Source: SAR116 cluster bacterium (GTDB lineage: Bacteria > Pseudomonadota > Alphaproteobacteria > Puniceispirillales > UBA1172). From it: a stretch of 7,997 nt of DNA. A program made the translations under genes and the position numbers. The DNA is taken from positions 1 through 7,997 of the forward strand of contig NZIT01000020.1 in assembly GCA_002691725.1 (NCBI GenBank). Direction: 5' to 3'. The notes beneath the pieces are model-generated. The model ran no database searches, was not told the DNA's origin, and worked only from the letters and a program-made list of their open reading frames with translations. The first letter of the stretch is position 1, and the number at the start of each line of letters is the position of its first letter. Below, one piece after another: positions 1 to 5,017 of this stretch.

Positions 1-162
1 ACCCATTATGATCCAGCTTATCTGGCATCTTCAAAGCGCCGGCAACGTCATACATTGGGTGAGATTAAGATGAAAAGGATTGATCCTGATCATGCTGATA
101 TTGCCGCCTGCCAGATTGCTGATATGATCGCTAACCAAATTGTCACCCCGATCGTAACCTAA
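1..162 (+). CDS. mnmH: C-terminal end of probable tRNA 2-selenouridine synthase (partial)
   Basis: Reading frame 1 is open from the window edge to a TAA at 160-162, giving 53 residues that start THYDPAYLASSKRR and end in IVTPIVT. The HYDPxY motif near the C-terminus is what I recall from MnmH/SelU, a rhodanese-domain plus P-loop enzyme that exchanges sulfur for selenium, via a geranylated intermediate, at the wobble uridine of some tRNAs. The rhodanese and P-loop regions lie outside the window, so the call rests on a short tail only. A tRNA gene and sulfur-transfer genes nearby are compatible but prove nothing. After the stop, AAAGAT (171-176) and ATCTTT (203-208) could pair over a long loop, ending in a run of six T; this is a weak terminator candidate at best. 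Another P-loop or tRNA-modifying protein is the alternative. Confidence 0.55.
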   Translation, partial: THYDPAYLASSKRRQRHTLGEIKMKRIDPDHADIAACQIADMIANQIVTPIVT

Positions 163-212
163 CCCTGAACAAAGATAAAAATGATAAAAGCCGCAAAAAC
201 TAATCTTTTTTC

Positions 213-241
213 TTGCATGGGCGAGCAAGTTTGATTATCAA
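213..241 (+). promoter_or_regulatory. Candidate promoter of tRNA-Asn
   Basis: TTGCAT (213-218) and TATCAA (236-241) are separated by 17 bp, a sigma70-like arrangement that would start transcription about ten bases before the mature tRNA 5' end at 257. A 9-bp direct repeat CAAGTTTGA (226-234 and 239-247) overlaps the -10 side. This is pattern matching only. The AT-rich DNA allows other placements. Confidence 0.35.
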
Positions 242-256
242 GTTTGAACAATGTGA

Positions 257-331
257 TCCCCAGTAGCTCAGCGGTAGAGCAAGCGACTGTTAATCGCTTG
301 GCCGGCGGTTCGAATCCGTCCTGGGGAGCCA
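257..331 (+). tRNA. tRNA-Asn (anticodon GTT)
   Basis: A complete cloverleaf can be folded by eye. Acceptor TCCCCAG (257-263) pairs with CTGGGGA (321-327). D stem GCTC (266-269) pairs with GAGC (277-280). Anticodon stem AGCGA (282-286) pairs with TCGCT (294-298) around the loop CTGTTAA, with anticodon GTT at 289-291. T stem GGCGG (304-308) pairs with CCGTC (316-320), including one G-U, around the loop TTCGAAT. The discriminator is G328 and CCA is encoded at 329-331. It decodes AAC/AAU. The gene lies between the probable mnmH tail and a convergent R-M gene ending 46 bp beyond CCA. tRNA 3' ends are common integration sites, but no second copy of this 3' end is present in the window. Confidence 0.97.
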
Positions 332-377
332 TTTTCTGCAATGTTTTGCATTCCAAAATCTACCATAAGATAATGAT

Positions 378-2759
378 TTAATTATTTTGATCAGTTTTCA
401 TATAATTATGCTTATTTAGTAAATTTTTTAATTCATCAATACCATATGTTTTTTTAACGACTTTAGAAATTTCATCCATATCAATATCACCATTTTTTTG
501 AGGTAAAGCGATTTTAATATCATGTATTAATCTTTTACTACTACATTTACGATAATAATCATATCTCCATGAAGACGAGGAGATTGCCCCGCAAACATAC
601 AATATAAACTCTAGATCTTTTGGCATTTCTTCTTGCATTGTACCTATTAATACATCAGTTGTAGCTGCAAACCTATAAGGATGCCAAAAAGCCGCCCCAC
701 CTGAACCATTAGCGCTAATTGTTATCTTATTTGAAAAAATAAACTTTTCACTTACATCACAGTAGTCAGCTATTCCATTGAGCTGTTCTTGGGTTGTAAT
801 TACAGGTATTTCTCCAGTATCAAGAGATTTTATGGGAGGGCATTTTCCTCTATCTAAGATCATGATTTCATCAATGCTAAATAACTTTTCGCTCGTAAAT
901 GCCTTTGGATTTGGCGGGCTGTTTCTAACAGCTTTTGAGCGTATAGCTGATGTGAGGTTAAGTGTAATGTCCAAAATACCGATACTTGAAATTACGTGTT
1001 CAGCAACATAAGCCTCTGGTGAAAAATCATAACCATTTTGGCTTCTGATTTTAGTTTTAGTTATTTCTTTTGGTATCTCGTTAATACTATTACTATTTAA
1101 AAAACTTTTAACAGCACTGGAAATATCTACAAGGTTATCTTGTATATTAGTTTTAGATTGTGTTTTTGCTAAATTACTTGCGTGTTCATCATCATAAAGA
1201 ATAGCAAATAATGTATCTTCATCATTATGATGAGGTTTCCATGCTTCAATAATCAGACCATATGTTCCTTTTGAAGCGTTGGGTATGAACAATCTTGAAG
1301 GTAGTTTAATACAAGCTTTTATAGTATGTCGCTTCAAAGTTTCCCGCCTCCAAAATTTATTCTTCGACGATAACCCACAGATTGGTGAATTTGGTAAAAC
1401 GGCAAACATTAAGCCATTTGGTTTCATTTGTTTTAATGCATGATCTACAAAATTTATACTTGGTTCTGATACAGCGAATGGTGGATTCATAAATACTCGT
1501 GTAAATGGACGATTTGTTTCGGTTGTTTCCTGATCTTTCAATGTGTAAAAAATATTCCCGTTGGTTTCCCAAAACTCATGGTCAAAGCAATTTCCATCTT
1601 GTAGTCCAGATTTGCCATCACCTCTAAATATCATATTTACTAATGCAAGGCTGTAAACTGGGTCTTCATGCTCTACACCCCATATACTATTTTTTTTAAA
1701 CTGTTCATAATTTTTCGAGGAAGAAGTCTTTCGAACATTGTCCATTGCAACAACAAGAAAACCACCAGTACCACATGTTGGATCATAAATACCATCTCGC
1801 CAAGTTACACCAATACAATCTACTGCAAATTTTGTAATATGACGTGGGGTTAATACAATCCCCATATCTTTTGCGCCTGTTGCATATTTAAGGAATGTTT
1901 CATAAAACTTGCCTAGTGCATCATCCCCACTATTAATAGCGGAGCGAACATTCATTTCTCTCAAAACTTGTAAGGTATCAACAATAGCCTTTCGATAAGA
2001 GTTATGGTTTTTTTCTGTTGCTGGTAAATCTAACTTTATTTTATCAACAAACTCTTTTTTACCATGCTTAGTCAAGATAATTTCTATGTTCGTATTTATT
2101 TCATTAATCATTTTCCTAGGTTCTTTATGAATTCGCATATTACCATCTTCTGCCAAGGCTAATAATAACGATCCAAGAACTTTTGCACGATCAGCTATTG
2201 TAATTCCATTATTATGGAGCGTGGTATTAATATTATTAGCTTTTGTTAAGAATTTTTCGGAATTATCATCGAAACTTTCTAGATTAGGTTTATTCCCATT
2301 TATAATATCACGACATTGTTGAAGTGATAAAAATCCTGTAGTAGCGTAGTTATTAATAGATACAATATTCCATTCGCGACCGTTCCAATAATGTGTTTCC
2401 ACAAGAAAAGTATCATTTGGACTACCTGCTATTCCAGTTGCAAAACGAGCAGGTTCATTATCTAAAATTTTACTAGCATTTATTTTATCTGAATAACTCT
2501 TTGCTTCTTCTAATCCTTTCTTTAGGTCTTTATGATTAGGTTTAGCTTCTACTATCCAATAATGAAAACCATTATTCCATGGAATACGAATAATATTTTC
2601 AGGTGACACATTGTTTAAAGTTTTCGTAAGAATATCATCATGATTATAAAACTCATGTTGATTATAAACATCACCACCACGATTAGGATTTCGAGTATCC
2701 CATCCAAGATCTTTTAAAACTTGACTAATATATGCATATATTCTGAATTCACTATCCAT
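378..2759 (-). CDS. Single-chain type IIG-like restriction-modification protein (nuclease + N6-adenine methylase + specificity domain)
   Basis: The protein has 793 residues from the ATG at 2757-2759; residue numbers here count from an in-frame TTG at 2771 (+4). Residues ~30-160 resemble the HsdR N-terminal nuclease fold: GDVYNQHEF, then PEN (57-59), WIVEAK (72-77; E75, K77) and ExxxY (89-93). Residues ~280-590 are an HsdM-like methyltransferase: LTPRHITKF (308-315), SAM motif DPTCGTGGF (330-338), WGVEHEDP (364-371) and catalytic NPPF (429-432). Residues ~627-765 resemble one HsdS target-recognition domain (RGKCPPIKSLDTGEIPVITT). There is no helicase domain. The protein probably methylates adenine at a specific site and may cut unmodified DNA; with one TRD it may act as a dimer. 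GGTGA sits five bases before the ATG, which favours this start over TTG (2771) or GTG (2768). The gene is AT-rich compared with cysK and points at the tRNA-Asn 3' end, suggesting transfer. No partner HsdR or HsdS is visible. A methylase-only role is possible because the nuclease motif is atypical. Confidence 0.85.
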   Translation of the reverse strand: MDSEFRIYAYISQVLKDLGWDTRNPNRGGDVYNQHEFYNHDDILTKTLNNVSPENIIRIPWNNGFHYWIVEAKPNHKDLKKGLEEAKSYSDKINASKILDNEPARFATGIAGSPNDTFLVETHYWNGREWNIVSINNYATTGFLSLQQCRDIINGNKPNLESFDDNSEKFLTKANNINTTLHNNGITIADRAKVLGSLLLALAEDGNMRIHKEPRKMINEINTNIEIILTKHGKKEFVDKIKLDLPATEKNHNSYRKAIVDTLQVLREMNVRSAINSGDDALGKFYETFLKYATGAKDMGIVLTPRHITKFAVDCIGVTWRDGIYDPTCGTGGFLVVAMDNVRKTSSSKNYEQFKKNSIWGVEHEDPVYSLALVNMIFRGDGKSGLQDGNCFDHEFWETNGNIFYTLKDQETTETNRPFTRVFMNPPFAVSEPSINFVDHALKQMKPNGLMFAVLPNSPICGLSSKNKFWRRETLKRHTIKACIKLPSRLFIPNASKGTYGLIIEAWKPHHNDEDTLFAILYDDEHASNLAKTQSKTNIQDNLVDISSAVKSFLNSNSINEIPKEITKTKIRSQNGYDFSPEAYVAEHVISSIGILDITLNLTSAIRSKAVRNSPPNPKAFTSEKLFSIDEIMILDRGKCPPIKSLDTGEIPVITTQEQLNGIADYCDVSEKFIFSNKITISANGSGGAAFWHPYRFAATTDVLIGTMQEEMPKDLEFILYVCGAISSSSWRYDYYRKCSSKRLIHDIKIALPQKNGDIDMDEISKVVKKTYGIDELKNLLNKHNYMKTDQNN

Positions 2760-2764
2760 ATCAT

Positions 2765-2769
2765 TCACC
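2765..2769 (-). promoter_or_regulatory. Ribosome binding site deciding the methylase start
   Basis: On the minus strand GGTGA ends five bases before the ATG at 2759. Its TGA is also the stop codon of a short upstream ORF. The upstream in-frame TTG (2771) and GTG (2768) have no purine-rich sequence at a suitable distance, so the ATG is the better start. Confidence 0.5.
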
Positions 2770-2902
2770 AATTCATTTTACGGTGAAGAGAATTCAAGTC
2801 TGGCATAACAAAGATAACTAGTTGCGGTAGGAGAAAGTTTTCTTTCATATTATTACCCCAGAAACATTTATCGTTTTTATCTTCTTTCTTATGGGCTACC
2901 AT
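2765..2902 (-). CDS. Short ORF upstream of, and abutting, the methylase gene (possible leader peptide)
   Basis: A 45-codon minus-strand frame starts MVAHKKEDKNDKCFWG and ends LNSLHRKMNW, with its TGA (2767-2765) five bases before the methylase ATG and inside that gene's GGTGA. A second in-frame ATG at 2848 follows GGGG by seven bases and would give a 27-residue peptide; it has the better ribosome site. I recognise no family. The upstream half is lysine- and aspartate-rich, and the middle has a short hydrophobic run (FLLPQLVIFVMP) too short for a secure membrane segment. The stop-start spacing would allow translational coupling, as for leader or control ORFs of some R-M genes. In DNA this AT-rich an open frame of this size can arise by chance, so this is a weak call. 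Confidence 0.25.
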   Translation of the reverse strand: MVAHKKEDKNDKCFWGNNMKENFLLPQLVIFVMPDLNSLHRKMNW

Positions 2903-2909
2903 ATGAAAG
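2842..2909. repeat. 9-bp inverted repeat CTTTCATAT / ATATGAAAG
   Basis: CTTTCATAT (2842-2850) and its exact reverse complement (2901-2909) are 50 bp apart. Each arm contains one of the two possible ATG codons of the short upstream ORF or its immediate flank. In the minus-strand transcript the arms could pair and hide the start at 2848. The stem is AT-rich and the loop long, so a chance match is plausible. Confidence 0.3.
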
Positions 2910-2926
2910 TTAATAAATGCTTAACT
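2908..2926. promoter_or_regulatory. Operator-like dyad AGTTAA-N7-TTAACT
   Basis: Two perfect 6-bp arms are separated by seven bases, a helix-turn-helix operator-like geometry, just upstream of the short ORF and methylase. An 8-T run (2934-2941; A8 on the coding strand) lies next to it. No regulator gene is in the window, and short dyads are frequent in AT-rich DNA. Confidence 0.25.
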
Positions 2927-2941
2927 CGGAGTATTTTTTTT

Positions 2942-2958
2942 AATTATTAGAAATAATT
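2942..2958. repeat. Perfect 7-bp hairpin AATTATT-AGA-AATAATT
   Basis: A compact AT-only stem with a 3-base loop lies directly beside an 8-T run (2934-2941). The T run is on the wrong side for an intrinsic terminator on either strand: it precedes the hairpin on plus and reads as A8 after it on minus. Its function is unknown. Confidence 0.35.
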
Positions 2959-3023
2959 TACCACTAATTTATGTCTGTTTCCGCATATATTGTTCCAGAT
3001 GCGTTTTGGGTATTGATGAGGGT

Positions 3024-3040
3024 ATCTGATGAGATCAGAT
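3024..3040. repeat. 7-bp hairpin at the 3' end of the exported-protein gene
   Basis: ATCTGAT (3024-3030), loop GAG, ATCAGAT (3034-3040). The hairpin begins on the last base of the stop codon of the minus-strand gene ending at 3040. It could stabilise the mRNA 3' end, but no U-tract follows it (the minus strand continues ACCCTC), so it is not a standard intrinsic terminator. Confidence 0.35.
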
Positions 3041-4209
3041 TAATTGGTCACCCTTACCCCTAGAACATTAATCGCATCTGATGGGCTTTCTATTAGCGGC
3101 AGATACGAAATGATCGGCAAGCTGATTTTTGGCTCAGCGCTAATAACTATCCTGCCGCCACGCCGGATAAAGCGCTCAATAGGCGGGATAATCAGATCAG
3201 CAATATCAGGAAATTGCATCAGCTCTCCTTGAATTGACATAACCGCCAGATCAGCAATATCGTCTCTTGCCATGCCCGAAAACTGACCAGCTAGAGTAAA
3301 CGCATAATCCATAAAACCACGGTCAGTGTAACTCAACTCAAAACTATTGATGAAAATACCGCCACCAAACGAGGATAGAACAAGAAGCGCCTGACTAGGA
3401 TCAACATTCTCAAAATCGTTCTCATTCAACATGTGATAGGTTTGCTTGAGATACTCAATATCGCCATAACTTTCAAATGCGCCTAACCCGACCAGTTGAA
3501 TCTCAGCGTTACTGATCTGACGATAGCGATCACCAACATTTCTATGTGATGAGATACTGCTCATATTGACAGTAATATCATTTATGCCCAGCGAGTTAAG
3601 CATCATATGATATTCAGCTAGACTGGGGTCATAAGGGCTTAATGCGATCGTCAGCCTATCGATATATATTTCAGAATCATAATCAGGGATATAAGAGTTC
3701 TGATAAGGTAGTATCGGGATATCGCTGATATATAATTCGGATAAGGAAATGCGTGACCCTTCTGCTTCTATATCAATATCATTAATCTTTATCTCACCAG
3801 AATTATAAACCTTGACGCCTGCGTCACTTTCAAGAAACGCTTGGTCTAACACCTGATCATCTATAATCATGTTTTCGATAGACATGCTTTCCATATAGAC
3901 ATTAAGGCCTTCATCACTTATCCGCAGGCCCTCAATTAAAAACGTATTAAGTTTAAAAACGCCAGACGCCAGCTCATAATCTAAGACCAATCTATCAGAT
4001 GATCCAAAATAGCTATTGCCCGAATAAAACCGGATATCGGAAACATCACCTTTTAAGGTATCTGTATCAAAATACCCTCTATCATAAACAACGCGCATAT
4101 CACCAAGCGTAAACTCATCCTGAGCATGTGCTGGCAATACGGCAAGCATAGCAAGCATCATGGCTAATAATGCCGTTGAATATCTTAATAAACATTTATA
4201 AGTTAACAT
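3040..4209 (-). CDS. Exported protein of unknown function with signal peptide
   Basis: About 389 residues. The N-terminus is a classical Sec signal peptide: K6/R10, a hydrophobic run at ~13-27 (STALLAMMLAMLAVLP) and an AHA cleavage site around residue 30 before QDE. There is no lipobox cysteine, so the protein is probably periplasmic or loosely outer-membrane associated. The mature part is acidic, with many short alternating hydrophobic/polar stretches (e.g. IKINDIDIEAEGSRISLSE), consistent with a mostly beta fold, then a predicted helical stretch at ~314-350. The end, IERFIRRGGRIVISAEPK...LGVRVTN, resembles my recollection of uncharacterised alphaproteobacterial exported proteins, but I cannot name a family. 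An ATG at 4207-4209 and a GTG at 4210-4212 are adjacent; a GGA lies 8 or 5 bases upstream of them. I chose ATG. The gene lies 150 bp downstream of sixA on the same strand and may or may not share its transcript. Confidence 0.85.
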   Translation of the reverse strand: MLTYKCLLRYSTALLAMMLAMLAVLPAHAQDEFTLGDMRVVYDRGYFDTDTLKGDVSDIRFYSGNSYFGSSDRLVLDYELASGVFKLNTFLIEGLRISDEGLNVYMESMSIENMIIDDQVLDQAFLESDAGVKVYNSGEIKINDIDIEAEGSRISLSELYISDIPILPYQNSYIPDYDSEIYIDRLTIALSPYDPSLAEYHMMLNSLGINDITVNMSSISSHRNVGDRYRQISNAEIQLVGLGAFESYGDIEYLKQTYHMLNENDFENVDPSQALLVLSSFGGGIFINSFELSYTDRGFMDYAFTLAGQFSGMARDDIADLAVMSIQGELMQFPDIADLIIPPIERFIRRGGRIVISAEPKISLPIISYLPLIESPSDAINVLGVRVTN

Positions 4210-4247
4210 CACTTTATTCCAACATATTTTAAGAAATAGTTATAATA

Positions 4248-4277
4248 TTGATATGTAAACATTTGGTCTGTTATCAA
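4248..4277 (-). promoter_or_regulatory. Candidate promoter of the exported-protein gene
   Basis: On the minus strand TTGATA (4277-4272) and TATCAA (4253-4248) are 18 bp apart, a fair sigma70-like pair ending about 38 bp before the ATG. The hexamers are also reverse complements of one another, so the pair forms a symmetric 6-bp dyad that would read as a promoter on either strand. The -10 is identical to the one proposed for tRNA-Asn. Confidence 0.3.
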
Positions 4278-4319
4278 GCCAGTTTATATTTACCTGATAT
4301 CGTAATCGGCTGCCCGACC

Positions 4320-4375
4320 ATTTTATATGACCCATCTTAAACAACATAATTTATATGGCCTAATTTATGCGACCT
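4320..4375. repeat. Degenerate 14-bp periodic repeat (ATTTATATGRCCY type)
   Basis: Units at 4320-4333 (ATTTTATATGACCC), 4348-4361 (AATTTATATGGCCT) and 4362-4375 (AATTTATGCGACCT) are each about 11/14 identical to the middle one. They are in exact 14-base register, with a decayed unit at 4334-4347 (about half matching). The last two copies are directly adjacent and overlap the final codons and stop of sixA. This looks like an old local tandem duplication. Confidence 0.45.
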
Positions 4376-4899
4376 TTATCATCAATTTTGACCATATCAC
4401 GTGGCCGGATTAATGACAGTAACTTTCCGCTTTCCATTTCTAAATCCTTGAATGTATCGAGATCAAAAACCATATCAGCTAAGGTGGTAGTTGGGTAATC
4501 ATTGACGTCTTTGCCAGCTTGATTACCGTCATCAGCCATCAGATCATGGCAGAGTAGGATCATCCCCGGATTGTGACCAATAATCATCGCTGTCCGCGCC
4601 ACACCAGCATGATCATGGATAACATCAAACAACATATCGCTGCTGGCATTATAGATGCGGTCATCAACAATAAATTCAGGTTTATCTTGCCATTCTTTCA
4701 TCACCCAATCGGCGGTTTCCATGGTTCGGGCGGCTGGTGAGACGAGAATGATATCAGGGATAGTTAAATGCCCTTTGATATAGCGCGCCATATCCGTGCA
4801 GTTTCTTTTGCCCCGCTCAATGAGCTTTCGGTCAATATCACGGCCTGTTTCTGACACAAGTTCAGTTTTTCCATGCCTTAAAATCAGCAGTCTAGCCAT
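4360..4899 (-). CDS. sixA: SixA-type histidine phosphatase (phosphohistidine phosphatase family)
   Basis: 179 residues, of the size typical for small SixA proteins. The histidine-phosphatase fingerprint is clear: LLILRHGKTE with RHG at 8-10 (H9 is the phospho-accepting histidine), SPAARTMETAD (54-64, R58 phosphate-binding), and IIGHNPG (106-112, H109 the second catalytic histidine). There is no signal peptide, so it should act in the cytoplasm. In E. coli SixA removes phosphate from histidine in signalling or phosphotransferase proteins; the substrate here is unknown. The start is fixed by RHG at residue 8. GAGG sits only two bases before the ATG, an unusually tight spacing, with GGA slightly further away. 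It is transcribed divergently from cysK. A minus-strand TATAAT (4919-4914) lies 14 bases before the ATG without a recognisable -35. A different small-molecule phosphatase of the same superfamily cannot be excluded. Confidence 0.85.
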   Translation of the reverse strand: MARLLILRHGKTELVSETGRDIDRKLIERGKRNCTDMARYIKGHLTIPDIILVSPAARTMETADWVMKEWQDKPEFIVDDRIYNASSDMLFDVIHDHAGVARTAMIIGHNPGMILLCHDLMADDGNQAGKDVNDYPTTTLADMVFDLDTFKDLEMESGKLLSLIRPRDMVKIDDKGRIN

Positions 4900-4964
4900 T
4901 GCCTCGATCCAAAATTATACTTTGTCTATACTGCCAGCCATGAGCCTGTGCGAAAAGTCTTTTT

Positions 4965-4970
4965 TATAAT
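4965..4970 (+). promoter_or_regulatory. Candidate -10 box (TATAAT) for the cysK operon
   Basis: A perfect TATAAT lies 47 bp before the cysK ATG. No good -35 stands 16-18 bp upstream (GAGCCT/TGAGCC), which could mean activator dependence or a chance match. GCCAGC (4933-4938) and GCTGGC (4972-4977) form an inverted repeat flanking the box and may be an operator, though short. Confidence 0.4.
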
Positions 4971-5004
4971 CGCTGGCTTTGCTAAAGTGCGAGTATCTCA
5001 TAAT

Positions 5005-5010
5005 AAAGGA
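5005..5010 (+). promoter_or_regulatory. Ribosome binding site deciding the cysK start
   Basis: AAAGGA lies seven bases before the ATG at 5018. This selects the 340-residue protein beginning MSGQYPGF, rather than a 13-residue longer form starting at a non-ATG codon at 4979 that adds residues with no counterpart expected in the family. Confidence 0.75.
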
Positions 5011-5017
5011 AAATAAC

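Larger units (their letters stand above)
2760..3039. other. AT-rich intergenic stretch upstream of the methylase
   Basis: This interval lies between two tandem minus-strand genes. Apart from the short ORF and the dyads listed separately, it also holds GAAAG-TTTT-CTTTC (2833-2846). I see no convincing -35/-10 pair for the methylase, no tRNA-tail repeat, and no remnant of a mobility gene. It is the likely right-hand boundary zone if the methylase gene was inserted here. Confidence 0.5.

Noticed and set aside
337..350. TGCAA-TGTT-TTGCA hairpin just after the tRNA as a terminator
   Set aside because: A five-base stem with no T-tract on either strand; too weak to call.
159..356. Minus-strand 65-residue ORF across the tRNA gene
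   Set aside because: It is antisense to a well-supported tRNA and shows no protein-like pattern.
778..1011. Plus-strand ORF antisense to the methylase specificity domain, and similar ones at 1357-1572 (minus) and 1668-1853 (plus)
   Set aside because: Shadow frames of the methylase gene, with no motif or ribosome site.
2760..2771. TTG (2771) or GTG (2768) as the methylase start
   Set aside because: No ribosome site fits them, while the ATG at 2759 has GGTGA five bases upstream.
2864..2870. CTGGGG on the minus strand, matching part of the tRNA-Asn acceptor 3' arm, as a possible att site
   Set aside because: Only six bases match and the surrounding bases differ. An att repeat normally keeps a longer stretch of the tRNA 3' end.
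4300..4320. TCGG-CTGC-CCGA hairpin as a sixA terminator
   Set aside because: A four-base stem with no T-run after it in the sixA direction. The T-rich side on the plus strand serves no gene.
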